DNA from: Catonia carolina
Taxonomy: Eukaryota; Arthropoda; Insecta; Hemiptera; Achilidae
Length of the DNA: 64,000 nucleotides
NCBI GenBank assembly: GCA_035578175.1
Contig: JAQMRL010000008.1
Span: 9,834,883 to 9,898,882, forward strand
Direction: 5' to 3'
In this document: one piece after another, positions 33,191 through 45,296 of the stretch
Layout of the letters: each line of letters begins with the position of its first letter
How positions within the stretch are numbered: the first letter of the stretch is position 1
Translations under genes and position numbers: made by a program
Notes under the pieces: model-generated
What the model was told of the DNA's origin: nothing
Database searches by the model: none
The model's input: only the letters and a program-made list of their open reading frames with translations

Positions 33191-33611
33191 TTCTTGATAG
33201 TAGTGATACATTGTGTGACTCTTAGATGTATTTCAGGTATTACATCTGACGACATGTCCTATACTCCTCCTGGAGTCTCCAGGGCACAAAAAAAGAAGCG
33301 ATTCCGGACCAACGTTTCTATGAACTGTTTTCCTTATTTTAATTGTACAATCAGTTCATAATAAAGTATTAACCGTTCCTCCTGAAACACCTGTATGTAA
33401 CTGGAATAAACTAACTGGCCCGTGTGAATAAATCTACACCACGAATAATAAATGAAATTATCTCTCAAACGTGAAAGATGTCTCATACAGGGTTTGTTGA
33501 GAGAATGTTTACTTTCAAATATTTTTAGCTCAAAAACAATTTTGTTGGCGTCAGAGGAAATGAATACAGGTATAGAAAATTTTATACTTATACTTATACA
33601 TAATACTTATA

Positions 33612-34623
33612 CAGGGTGATTCATGAAGTTCTCCCCCCACTTCTACAGCACATTGTACTAGTAAAAATAATGAAAAAATGTTATATAAACATAGGTCCGA
33701 AAACGCTTCGTTAGCGAGTTACAGCTAGCGAAAGTTTCGCCTGGATTTCAGTTCACCAGGTGAAATGAGGTCTTCCTGGAATTGTGGTAAGGTAGATTAA
33801 GGGGCGAATTCAATCATTTCTTATGGTTTTTGATCTGATAAATTGAATAAAACAGGTCCCAGAACTGTAAGTTAAATAGTTTTTGAGAAAACCAGTGTCA
33901 AATGCAAAAAATGGAGTGAAAATCACATTTTTTCATCTTTGGGCAAGAATAACTTTGTTATTTCACCAAGAAACAGTTAAAATTTTTCAATAAAAAATGT
34001 AGAAAATTTTATTCTGAACAAACCGGTGTAAATAAAGTACACAGAAAGCGAATAGTTTTTGAGAAAACCAGTGTCAAATGCAAAAAAAATGGAGTGAAAA
34101 AAACACATTTTTTCATTTTAGTTTTTCCGGTTAATTTTACTTTGTACTCTTATGAATAAAAACTCATTTAATCAAACATCTATTCGCTTTCTGTGTACTT
34201 AATTTACACCGGTTTGTTCAGAATAAAATTTTCTACATGTTTTATTGAAAAATTTTAACTGTTTCTTGGTGAAATAACACAGTTATCCTTGCCCAAAGAT
34301 GAAAAAATAAGTTTTTCACTCCATTTTTTGCATTTGACACTGGTTTTCTTAAAAACTATTTAACTTACAGATCTGGGACCTGTTTTATTCAATTTATCAG
34401 ATCAAAAACCATAAGAAATGATTGAATTTGCCCCTTAATCTACCTTACCACAATTCCAGGAAGACCTCATTTCACCTGGTGAACTGAAATCCAGGCGAAA
34501 CTTTCGCTAGCTGTAACTCGCTAACGAAGCGTTTTCGGACCTATGTTTATATAACATTTTTTCATTATTTTTACTAGTACAATGTGCTGTAGAAGTGGGG
34601 GGAGAACTTCATGAATCACCCTG
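33612..34623. mobile_element. Fold-back MITE, copy 2
   Basis: TA-flanked (33610-33611, 34624-34625); same ends and arms as 24026-25038. I count fewer than ten differences over 1012 bases, mostly in homopolymers. Confidence 0.9.
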
Positions 34624-34632
34624 TACTATATT

Positions 34633-35584
34633 ACTTTCTCTTGCCTATATGAATATATAGGAAGGAAAGTATTGTTTTCATGTCGATTTTTCGAAATCGA
34701 GTTTTCACCGGATCTATACGTTTTCAGACCCCCTGAACCCAAAAAACATGTTTTTAGCGATTGGTCTGTGTGTGTGTCTGTGTGTGTGTGTGTCTGTGCG
34801 TCTGTGTGTGAACAGAATATCTCAAGAACGGAACATCGTACGAACTTGAAACTTGAAACTTAAGTTACATACCACTACCGGACGCGACACGAACATTTTC
34901 ATCAAAATCGGTCAACCGGAAGTAGTAGTTTATTCGTATAATTTTTCAGTTTTTTGCGATTTTCTCAAAAACTGGTTCTACGATTTTTTTTAAAATCGCC
35001 TATTTTACTCGATTTTTTATTCTCTACAAGATAGGGTAGGCGCCATGTTTGCTGAAATTCTCGGTGAGGCTGTTTTCACGTAAAAACGTTGTTTTTTTAA
35101 GATTACGGCTTCAATATAAATTTTAGCGCAAAAACTTATATAATAAAAGTTGTAGAGAATTTAAAGACCTACAACTTCTGTTTCAAACATTTTTTTGTAT
35201 AACGCTTAGTTAAGCGGTAATTTGCGATTTTCTGTTTTTTTTCTCACGAAAACGTGAGAAAAATCGATTTTTTTAACATTTCGGTCTTAGTATGCATTTT
35301 ACGACAAAAGTGTATATAATTAAATTTATAGAAAATTAAAAGATCTACAACTTTTATTTAGAGCATTTTTCTCTACAGAGCCTAGTTTAGCGTGAAAGCG
35401 TGATTTTCCGTATTTTTAAGCCAAACTGAGTTCGATTGTCATTTTGCGTCATTCACTCATGATTAAAATAAGGTTATGTTTTTGAGGTTTGTTTTTGTTC
35501 ATTTCTAATGTTTTAATACTAATGTTAGGTTTATTGTTAATTATTTGCATTGGCAAGAGAAAGTTGTGTGTGTTTCACACCAGA
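34633..35584 (+). mobile_element. Family X copy (F), full length
   Basis: ACTTTCTCTTGCC follows only TT here (CTATATTACTTT), unlike the usual T5. Short interrupted (TG)n. The hairpin is damaged (GTGTGTGTTTCACAC, three bases shorter). Confidence 0.85.
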
Positions 35585-35822
35585 TTTTTTTATACTACTT
35601 ATACTATAGAAAATTTTATTTTTTCCCACCCTGTATGTGACTGGAATAAACTAACTGGCCCGTGTGAATAAATTTACACCACGAATAATAAATGAAATTA
35701 TCTTTCAAACGTGAAAGATGCCCCTCATAAGGGTTTGTTGAAAGAATGTTTACTTTCAAATATTTTTAGCTCAAAAATAGTTTTGTTGGCGTGAGAGGAA
35801 AATGAATCCAGGTATAGAAAAT

Positions 35823-36223
35823 TTTTCTCGGAGGCAATATTTTCTCACCCTATTTTATAGATAGATTGAGAAAAGTATAAAGAAAAATCCAATAGAAAAA
35901 ATTTTAGGTCTAATAAAAAAAAATGTTCAAACTTTTGGGATTAAGTTAGTGATAATAGGGAAGGAGTAAGCTTAGTGTAATTTAATATAAGCTAATATTA
36001 GTAGGTACACGGATGATTTATGTTGTCAAATACACCTGCAGGACTAATAGCTCCCGAGAATTAATAGCCTCATATACGGCACTAGAGGAAGGTGAACAGA
36101 ATAACGCGTGGGATAGGACTCAGCGCCGAATATTTAATCAATAACTCTAAAGAGCTACCACCGTGAACATTGCAAATTATTATAACAGTTACAATCGTTC
36201 TTCACTTTTCAAGAAAGAAAAAA
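35823..36223. other. Unassigned sequence
   Basis: No repeat family or coding signal recognised. Confidence 0.35.
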
Positions 36224-37004
36224 TCTGGTGTGAAACACTCACACAACTTTCTCTTGCCAATGAAAATAATTAACAATAAACCTAACATTAGTATTAAAAC
36301 ATTAGAAATGAACAAAAACTAACCTCAAAAACATAACCTTATTTTAATCATGAGTGAATGACGCAAAATGACAATCGAACTCAGTTTGACTTAAAAATAC
36401 GGAAAATCACGCTTTCACGCTAAACTAGGCTCTGTAGAGAAAAATGTTATAAACAAAAGTTGTAGATCTTTTAATTTTCTATAAATTTAATTATATACAC
36501 TTTTGTCGTAAAATGCATACTAAGACCGAAATGTTAAAAAAATCGATTTTTCTCACGTTTTCGTGAGAAAAAAACAGAAAATCGCAAATTACCGCTAAAC
36601 TAAGCGTTATACAAAAAAATGTTTGAAACAGAAGTTGTAGGTTTTTAAATTCTCTACAACTTTTATTATATAAGTTTTTGCGCTAAAATTTATATTAAAG
36701 CCGTAATCTTAAAAAAACAACGTTTTTACGTGAAAACAGCCTCACCGAGAATTTCAGCAAACATGGCGCCTACCCTATCTTGTAGAGAATAAAAAATTTA
36801 GTAAAATAGGCGATTTTTAAAAAAATCGTAGGACCAGTTTTTGAGAAAATCGTAAAAAACTGAAAAATTATACGAATAAACTACTACTTCCGGTTGACCG
36901 ATTTTGATGAAAATGTTCGTGTCGCGTCCGGTAGTGGTATGTAACTTAAGTTTCAAGTTTCAAGTTCGTACGATGTTCCGTTCTTGAGATATTCTGTTCA
37001 CACA

Positions 37005-37051
<47 letters not shown>

Positions 37052-37182
37052 CAATCGCTAAAAACATGTTTTTTGGGTTCAGGGGGTCTGAAAACGTATA
37101 GATCCGGTGAAAACTCGATTTCGAAAAATCGACATGAAAACAATACTTTCCTTCCTATATATTCATATAGGCAAGAGAAAGT
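36224..37182 (-). mobile_element. Family X copy (R), full length
   Basis: TCTGGTGTGAAACACTC to GGCAAGAGAAAGT; (AC)n at 37008-37048. Separated from the next R copy by only AAAAA (37183-37187). Confidence 0.9.
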
Positions 37183-37187
37183 AAAAA

Positions 37188-37962
37188 TCTGGTGGGAAAC
37201 ACTCACACAACTTTCTCTTGCAAATGCAATTAATTAACAATAAACCTAAAATTAGTAATAAAACATTACACATAAACAAAAGAGTAACCTCAATAAACAT
37301 AACCTAATATTAATCGTGAGTGAAAGACGCAAAATAAAAATCAACCTCAAGTTTAGCTTAAAAATACGGAAAATCACTCGTTCACGCTAATCTAGGCTGT
37401 GTAGAGAAAAATGCTTAAAATAAAAGTTGTAGGCTACATATTTTAATTTCCTATAAATTTGATTATATACACGTTTTGTCGTAAAATGCATACTAAGGCC
37501 GAAATCTTAAAAAACCCGATTTTTCACACGTTTTCGTGAGAAAAACAGAAAATCGCTAATTACCGTTAAACTAAGCGTTATACAAAAATTTTTTGAAATA
37601 AAGGTTGTAGGATTTTAAATTATCTACATTTTTCATTATATAAATTTTTGCGATTAAATGCATATTAAAGCCGCGATCTTAAAAAAAAACAATTTTTTAC
37701 GTGAAAACAGCCTCACCAAGAATTTAACCATACATGGCGCCTACCCTATCTTGTAGAGAATAAATAATATAGTTAACCATGTGATTTTTAAAAAAATCGT
37801 AAGACCAGTTTTTGAGAATAACGCGAAAAAGTGAAAAATTATACTAATAAACTACTACTTCCGGTTGACAGATTTTGATTAAAATATTCGTGTTGGGTTC
37901 AGTAGTGGTGCCTAACTTAAGTTTCAAGTTCGTACGATGTTCCGTTCTTGAGATATTGTGTT

Positions 37963-38024
<62 letters not shown>

Positions 38025-38168
38025 TACAGACCAATCGCTAAAAACATGTTTTTTGGGTTCAGGGGATCTGAAATCGTGTAGGCCTAGATCCGGTGAAAAC
38101 TCGATTTCGAAAAATTGACATGAAAACAATACTTTCCTTCCTATATATTTATTTAGGCAAGAGAAAGT
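37188..38168 (-). mobile_element. Older family X copy (R) in a head-to-tail array
   Basis: TCTGGTGGGAAACACTC to GGCAAGAGAAAGT with (AC)n mixed with CGCG at 37964-38026. Its 5' end carries the CCTAAATAAATATATAGG variant also seen at 12.6 kb, and again abuts family Y. Confidence 0.85.
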
Positions 38169-38173
38169 AAAAA

Positions 38174-38342
38174 TCTGATGTGAAACACTCACATAACGTT
38201 CTCTTGCCAATGTAATAATTAGTAAACTATGTAAAATTGAAAAACAACCTAATTAACCCTTTTAGAATCAATGTCCGGAAAAAAGGACGTCGATATATTT
38301 TACGTTGTGACAACATCTGGTTTACCGGACGTCCTTAAGTTC
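38174..38342 (-). mobile_element. Family Y 3' end (R)
   Basis: TCTGATGTGAAACACTCACA (hairpin with ATGTGA/TCACAT) through AAACTATGTAAAATTGAAAA to TTACCGGACGTCCTTAAG, matching 12428-12610 on the other strand. The same Y-X junction is present at both places. Confidence 0.7.
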
Positions 38343-38427
38343 GGCATAAAATGCCAACGTCAACGATAACCGAACATTTACAAAAAAACATTTAAACAAA
38401 AGTTAATGGAATAATGTATTTGAACCC

Positions 38428-38590
38428 GCCTCCGTAGTGTAGTGACAAGCGTGCCAGCCTGCAAACCAAAAAGTACCGAGTTCGATTCCCGGTTAGAGTC
38501 TGGAAATTTTAACACGTTAAAACCACCGTTATGGTAACAAACTCCACAGTATTGCTAATGACCAAGCTGTCGATGCGACTTTAAATAAAC
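38428..38590 (+). mobile_element. SINE-D copy (F)
   Basis: GCCTCCGTAGTGTAGTGACA head (A-box-like) and GAGTTCGATTCCCGG (B box), 3' end GTCGATGCGACTTTAAATAA. Confidence 0.8.
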
Positions 38591-38596
38591 TAAAAA

Positions 38597-39514
38597 TCTG
38601 GTGTGAAACACTCACACAACTTTCTCTTGCCAATGCAAATAATTAACAATAAACCGAACATTATTAATAAAATATTAGAAATAAACAAAAAACTAACCTC
38701 AAAAACATAACCTTATTTTAATCATGGGTGAATGACGCATAATGAAAATCGAACTCAGTTTGGCTTAAAAAATCGGAAAATCACACTTTCACGCTAAACT
38801 AGGCTCTGTAGAGAAAAATTTCCTAAATAAAAGTTGTAGATCTCTTAATTTTCTATAAATTTTATTATATACACTTTTGTCGTATAATGCGTACTACAGC
38901 CGAAATATTACAAAAAACCAATTTTTCACACGTTTTCGTGAGAAAAAACAGAAAATCGCTAATTACCGCTAAACTAAGCGTTACACAAAAAAATGTTTGA
39001 AAGAAAAGTTGTAGGATTTAAAATTGTCTACAACTTTTATTATATACATTTTGCGCGGAAATGCATATTAAAGCCGTAATCTTAAAAAAACTAAGTTTTT
39101 ACGTTAAAACACCCTTACCAAGAATTTCAGCCAAGATGACGCCTATCTTGTAGAGCATAAAAAATTTAGTAAAACAGGAGATATAAAAAAAAATCGTTGG
39201 ACCAGTTTTTGAGAAAATCGCAAAAAAGTGAAAAATTATACGAATAAACTACTACTTCCGATTGACCGATTTTGATGAAAATGTTCGTGTCGGGTCCGGT
39301 AGTGGTATGTAACTTAAGTTTCAAGTTCGTACGATGTTCCGTTCTTGAGATATTGTGTTCACACACACACACACACACACACACCAATCGCTAAAAACAT
39401 GTTTTTGGGTTCAGGGGGTCTGAAAACGTGTAGATCCGGTGAAAACTCAATTTCGAAAAATCGACATGAAAACAATACATTCCTTCCTATATATTCATAT
39501 AGGCAAGAGAAAGT
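38597..39514 (-). mobile_element. Family X copy (R)
   Basis: TCTGGTGTGAAACACTC to GGCAAGAGAAAGT. Short (AC)n at 39361-39383. Confidence 0.9.
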
Positions 39515-39779
39515 AAAAATCTATTTGGAATATTTTTAATGTTAGAACGATTTCGTTTTTTTATAAACATAATAAAAATTAATTTTCAACCGGACATTTT
39601 ATTTTTTAGTAGCGTTGGAATTCTTGTTGGCAATGGCAGGCTTACGCCTGCAAGTTTTCGAAATAAGGGCTGCCACGTTTTGTACACCCTTATTCAAATT
39701 AAATGGCTTTAGATAAAACTTTAAAGTAATTGTTTCGGCAATGAAAGGGCCTAATCATGAGCGAATTATTTTATGCCTA

Positions 39780-40090
39780 ATGGTGTGTACGCTGCAATCT
39801 GTTCAATTCAGAACGATAAGCAACCCCATGACGCAATCAGATGAGGATGATGTGTATGAAGTGTAAATGAGGTGTAGCCTTGTACAGATCCAGGCCGACC
39901 ATTCCTGGGAGATATAGTTGATTGAATCCAGACCATAAAAGTACACTGGTAATCCCTGTATAGTATTCAAATCCGTTTAAAAGTAACTACCTTTACTAGG
40001 ATTTGATCCAGAACCCTTGTTTCTTAAAATAAGCTGTTAAACAGCTGACTCACGGCGACAACTTTAACCTTTAGACCAACCCGTTGGGTC
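39780..40090 (-). mobile_element. SINE-B copy (R)
   Basis: GTGTGTACGCTGCAATCTGT to GACCAACCCGTTGGGT, diverged; B box altered (GGATTTGATCC on the plus strand). Confidence 0.75.
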
Positions 40091-40804
40091 ATGAATGAAT
40101 GATGCAAAATGATAATCAACCTCTGTGGAAATTAAAGTATACGAAACATCACTAATTGACGCTAAACTAGGCTCTATAGAGAAAAATGCTTGAAGCAAAA
40201 GTAATAGTTCTTTTAATTTCTTATGACGTTGATTTACACGTTTGTGGAAAAATGCATACATACTAAGGCCGCACTCTTCAGAAATTCAATTTTTTAACGA
40301 TTTTAATGAGCAAAATACAGAAAATTATTAATTGACGCTAAAATAAGCTTTGAACAAAATTTAAAATGTTTGAAATAAAAAATTGTAAAATTTTATAAAA
40401 AATTTTATAAAAAATAATATTTTATATAACACAATTTTATAAAAAATTATAAAAAATAATATTTTACCACTAGAGCAAAGCCTTCCCAAGAATTTTAGCA
40501 GGCATGGCAATAACCCTATCTTGTAGAGAATAAAAAATGTAATAAATCAAGCGACTTTTAAAATAATAGTAGGAGCCATTTTTAAGAAAATTGTATTAAA
40601 GTGAAAACTTGCACGAATAAACCACCACGTCTGGTTGACCGATTTTTATGAAAATTTTCGTATCGGGTTCCCTAGTAGTAGGCCTACCTAACTTAAGTTC
40701 CACGTTTCAACAGCGTACGATATTCGTGATATATTTTGTTCACACACGCACACACACACACACGCGCGCGCACACTCTGTCTCACACACACGCACGCACA
40801 CACA

Positions 40805-40883
<79 letters not shown>

Positions 40884-41005
40884 GCTAAAAACATGGTTTT
40901 TGGGTTCAGGGGGTAAAAACGTGTATTTCTGGTGAAAATTCGAATTAAAAAAACTCGACATGAAAACAATAGCCTACTTTCCTTCCCTATATATTCATAT
41001 AGGGA

Positions 41006-41074
<69 letters not shown>

Positions 41075-41144
41075 TACATACGCACACACGCACACACATA
41101 CATACATACATACATACATACGCACATACACACACACACACACA

Positions 41145-41227
<83 letters not shown>

Positions 41228-41355
41228 GCTAAAAACATGGTTTTTGGGTTCAAGGGTGAAAACGTGTATTTCTGGTGAAAACTCGATTTCAAAAAAATCG
41301 ACATGAAAATAATAGCCTAATTTCCTTCCCTATATATTCATACAGGGCAAGAGAA
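40091..41355 (-). mobile_element. Old family X copy (R) with a duplicated microsatellite end
   Basis: Highly diverged 3' part, then (AC)n with (CT)n at 40741-40880, then the 5' end twice: AATCGCTAAAAACATGG...TATATTCATATAGGG at 40879-41003 and again at 41224-41350, each after a long AC/AT array. All CVCV and HTHT readings come from these arrays. Confidence 0.75.
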
Positions 41356-41864
41356 AGGAAAAAGACAACAAATTTAGTTTGACAAAGACGGCAAGTTTAA
41401 ATAAACACGTAATCTATTTCTTAGTAAAACGATAAAAAAAACAACGATTGAAAAATCGAGAATAAGGAAAAATAAAGTAGAGTCAGACGGAAATAAAACT
41501 TGGGTTTTACATCTAAAAGCGATAACAAAACAAGTTGAAAGAAAAGGAAACATTTTATTGGCGGCTTCTGACCGTTAAACTCACAAATTGAAATTGCTAG
41601 TGACATCAACATTAAATTAAAATTGTGAAGAAGGAATTTCCTATTCTCGAATCTCAAATCTCCAGCCAAACATTAAAGTCAGAGAGCAAGAGAATACAGC
41701 TACTGCTGTTAGAGACAGTGTTAAATTACGTCACAGACAAATAACATTCGCTAACAAAGAGATATACTCAAATAAAATGTTATTCCAAAGAGAATTCATT
41801 TATAAATATTTAATATTGTATTCGAAAATTAACTTATATTACAATATTTTACATTTTAATTTTT
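41356..41864. other. Unassigned AT-rich sequence
   Basis: No family recognised. An 82-codon open frame at 41421-41669 on the minus strand is hydrophobic and Leu/Phe-rich, without motif; not taken as a gene. Confidence 0.35.
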
Positions 41865-42720
41865 ACTTTCTCTTGTCTATATGAATATATAGGAAGGAAA
41901 GTATTGTTTTCATGTTGATTTTCCGAAATCGAGTTTTAACCGGATCTACACGTTTTCAGACCCCCTGAACCCAAAAAACATGTTTTGAAACTTGAGTTAC
42001 ATACCACTACCGGACACGACACGAACATTTTCATTAAAATCGGTCAACCGGAAGTAGTAGTTTATTCGTATAATTTTTCACTTCTTTTCGATTTGCTCAA
42101 AAACTGGTGCTACGATTTTTTTAAAAATCACCTCATTTACTTAATTTTTTATGATCTACAAGATAGGGTAGGCGCCATGTTTGCTGAAATTCTTGGTGAG
42201 GCTGTTTTCACGTAAAAAATTGTTTTTTTTAAGATTGCGGCTTTAATATGCATTTTAGCGCAAAAATGTATATAATTAAAGTTGTAGACAATTAAAAATC
42301 CTACAACTTTTATCCCATACATTTTTTGTGCAACGCTTATTTTAGCAGTAATTACCAATTTTCTGGTTTTTCTCACAAAAACGTGTGAAAAATCTATTTT
42401 TTTAAAGATTTCGGCCTTACTATGCATTTTACTTCAAAAGTGTATATAATCAAATTTATAAGAAATTAAGCGATCTACAACTTTTATATATGTTATTTTT
42501 CTCTACAGAGCCTAGTTTAGCGTGAAAGAGTGATTTTCCGTTTTTTTAAAATTAAACTGAGGTTGATTTCCACTTTACGTCTTTCACTTATGATTAAAAT
42601 AATATTATGATTTTTGAGATTAGTTTTGTGTTTATATCTAATATTTTATTACTAATGATAGGTTTATTTTTAATTTATTTGCATTGGCAAGAGAAAGTTG
42701 TGTGAGTGTTTCACACCAGA
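41865..42720 (+). mobile_element. Family X copy (F) lacking the microsatellite
   Basis: ACTTTCTCTTGTC at 41865; a deletion joins AAAACATGTTTT to GAAACTTGAGTT, removing the (TG)n and flanks. Ends CACCAGA at 42720. Confidence 0.85.
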
Positions 42721-42734
42721 TTTTTTTTAGTTTA

Positions 42735-43075
42735 AAGTTACATCAACCACTAGGATATATTAGCGACTACGGTGGGTTTTGTATCAAGAACAATGAATTT
42801 TAACTTGTGAAAATTTTCAGATCGTAGCCGGGAATCGAACACGGGACTTTCGCGATGTAGACTAGCGTATTAACCACTTCGCCGGCCGCGTTGGCGATGT
42901 TGGTAACGTGCTCGCCTCTCATCACGCGGTCTTGGGTTCGAATCCCACTCGGGCATGGCATTTTTTCATACGTTACAAAAAATTCATTTCATCCTTCACC
43001 GTCTGCATTAGCAGCAATTTGCAAAACAGTCGGACGTTAAATAAAAAAAAAAAAAAAAAAACTTCGCTATGGAGG
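42735..43075 (-). mobile_element. SINE-D copy (R), split by SINE-C
   Basis: AGTTACATCAACCACTAGG to ATTAACCACTTCGC and, after SINE-C, ACTTCGCTATGGAGGCGGC. The minus strand has the B box GTTCGATTCCCGG. Confidence 0.75.
42883..43060 (+). mobile_element. SINE-C copy (F) with target duplication
   Basis: Head GGCCGCGTTGGCGATGTTGG, B box GGGTTCGAATCCC, 3' CGGACGTTAAAT and a long A tail. 7-bp duplication ACTTCGC at 42876-42882 and 43061-43067 inside SINE-D. Confidence 0.85.
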
Positions 43076-43215
43076 CGGCCCATTGTCAGTTTTCTTTTGT
43101 TGTATATAAGGTATATTAAAAGCCTAGTAATATACCAAATAGGGACTAAGTGATTTCGTATTCAAAGCATCATGTGAAACGTTACAAGATAGGGTATAGA
43201 CAGAGGACAGGTACG

Positions 43216-43792
43216 AAGATAGGGTAGGCGCCATGTTTGCTGAAATTCTTGGTGAGGCCGTTTTCACGTAAAAAAATTGTTTTTTTAAGATTGTGGCTTT
43301 AATTTGCATTTTACCGCAAAAATGTATATAATTAAAGTTGTAGAGAATTTAAAATTCTACAACTGTTATTTCAAACAGTTTTTTTGTATAACGCTTAGTT
43401 TAGCTGTAATTAGCAATTTTCTGATTTTTCTTACGAGAACGTGTAAATAATCGATTTTTTAAAGATTTCGGCCTTAGAATGCATTTTATGACAAAAGTGT
43501 ATATAATAAAATTTATAGGAAATTAGGAGATCTACAACTTTTATTTTAAGCATTTTTTTGTACAGTGCCTAGTTTAGCGTGAAAGAACGATTTTCCGTAT
43601 TTTTAAGCCAAACTGAGGTTGATTTGTCATTTTGCGTCTTACATTATATGATTAAAATTAGGTTATGTTTATTGAGGTTAGTTTTTTGTTTATTTCTAAT
43701 GTTTTGTTTCGTATTACTAATGTTAGGTTTATTGTTAATTATTGGCATTGGCAAGAGAAAGTTGTGTGAGTGTTTCACACCAATTTTTTTTA
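43216..43792 (+). mobile_element. Family X 3' part (F)
   Basis: Starts at GAAGATAGGGTAGGCGCCAT after a short duplicated stretch (ACAAGATAGGGTATAGACAG) and ends TTTCACACCAATTTTTTT, with CAGA altered to CAA. Confidence 0.8.
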
Positions 43793-43969
43793 GTTTTAAG
43801 TTGCATCAACTGCTAGGATATATTAGCGACTACGGTGAGTTTTGTATCTTTTTTTTAACATCTGAGAATATTTACAATCAGTTTAAAAAACAAAAACTAT
43901 AAATAAATAGCATGAACGGTTTCACATGACGAAGACAATACCCAATGGTATTGCTTCGGAAGGGTTTTT

Positions 43970-44919
43970 ACTTTCTCTTGCCTATATGAATATATAGGAA
44001 GGAAAGAATTGTTTTCATGTCGATTTTTCGAAATCGAGTTTTCACCGGATCTATACGTTTTCAGACCCTCTGAACCCAAAAAACTTGTTTTTAGCGATTG
44101 GTCTGTGTGTGTGTGTGGGTGTGTGTGTGTGTGTGTATGTGAACAGAATATCTCAAGAACGGAACATCGTACGAACTTGAAACTTGAAACTTAAGTTACA
44201 TATCACTACCGGACCCGACACGAACATTTTCATCAAAATCGGTCAACCGGAAGTAGTAGTTTATTCGTATAATTTTTCACTTTTTTGCGATTTTCTCAAA
44301 AACTAGTCCTACGATTTTTTTTAAAATCAACTGGTTTACTACATTTTTTATGCTCTACAATATAGGGTACGAGCCATGTTTGCTGAAATTCTGCTTGAGG
44401 CTGTTTTTACGTAAAAACATTTTCTTTTTAAGATTGCAGCTTTATTATGCATTTTAGCGCAAAACGTTATATAATCAAAGTTGTAGAGAATGTAAAATTC
44501 TACAACTTTTATTTCAAACTTTTTTTTGTATAACGCTTAGTTTAGCGGTAATTTGCGATTTTCTGTTTTTTTTTCCTCACGAAAACGTGAGAAAAATCGA
44601 TTTTTTTAACATTTCGGTCTTAGTATGCATTTTACGACAAAAGTGTATATAATTAAATTTATAGAAAATTAAAAGATCTACAACTTTTGTTTAAAGCATT
44701 TGTCTCTACAGAGCCTAGTTTACCGTGAAAGCGTGATTTTCCGTATTTTTAAGCCAAACTGAGTTCGATTGTCATTTTGCGTCATTCACTCATGATTAAA
44801 ATAAGGTTATGTTTTTGAGGTTAGTTTTTGTTTATTTCTAATATTTTATTAATAATGTTAGGTTTATTATTAATTATTTGCATTGGCAAGAGAAAGTTGT
44901 GTGAGTGTTTCACACCAGA
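43970..44919 (+). mobile_element. Family X copy (F), inserted in the duplicated SINE-D block
   Basis: ACTTTCTCTTGCC at 43970, (TG)n at 44103-44140, ends CACCAGA at 44919. Separates the two parts of SINE-D (43793-43850 and 44930-45035). Confidence 0.9.
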
Positions 44920-44929
44920 TTTTTTATCT

Positions 44930-45040
44930 AGAACAGTGTGTTTTAACTTGTGAAAATTTTCAGATCGTAGCCGGGAATCGAAACCGGGACTTTTGCGAAG
45001 TAGACTAGCGCACTAACCAGTTCGCTTTGGAGGCGGCCCA
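44930..45040 (-). mobile_element. SINE-D head part (R)
   Basis: TTTTAACTTGTGAAAATTTT, GTAGCCGGGAATCGAAACCG and ACTAACCAGTTCGC. Partner of 43793-43850 across the family X insertion. Confidence 0.7.
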
Positions 45041-45296
45041 TGGTCAGTTTTATTTTATTGTAAATAAGGTATATTAAAAGCCTAGTAATAAATACCAAAT
45101 AGGGACTAAGTGATTTCGTATTCAGAGCATCATGTGAAACGTTGTCACGTATTCTGGTAATTACTTCCCATTTTACACTTGTCATACCGCTGCAAAATAT
45201 TACATCAATAAATTACGGCCTTTAGACCTTAATTTAGACCTTGATTTCTTCTTTTTATTTCGTTAATATACAACATAATAAACCTTTTTCATTTTT

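Larger units (their letters stand above)
33391..35822. repeat. Direct repeats of about 200 bp bracketing a MITE and a family X copy
   Basis: 33391-33590 and 35630-35822 both read TATGT(A/G)ACTGGAATAAACTA ... TTTGTTGA(G/A)AGAATG ... AGGTATAGAAAATTTT, a few percent apart. The 2-kb interval holds the MITE (33612-34623) and family X (34633-35584). Confidence 0.8.
42721..45150. repeat. Segmental tandem duplication containing SINE-D and family X
   Basis: The block 42721-43185 (AAGTTACATCAACCACTAGG ... GTAGCCGGGAATCG ... GGAGGCGGCCCAT ... AGGGACTAAGTGATTTCGTA ... CATCATGTGAAACGTT) recurs as 43793-43850 plus 44930-45145, with a family X copy inserted between. Each block follows a family X 3' end, so the duplicated unit included repeat X (41865- or earlier). 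Confidence 0.8.

Noticed and set aside
41421..41669. 82-codon hydrophobic frame on the minus strand
   Set aside because: AT-rich, no motif, no splice or promoter context and no second copy. Chance open frame is more likely.
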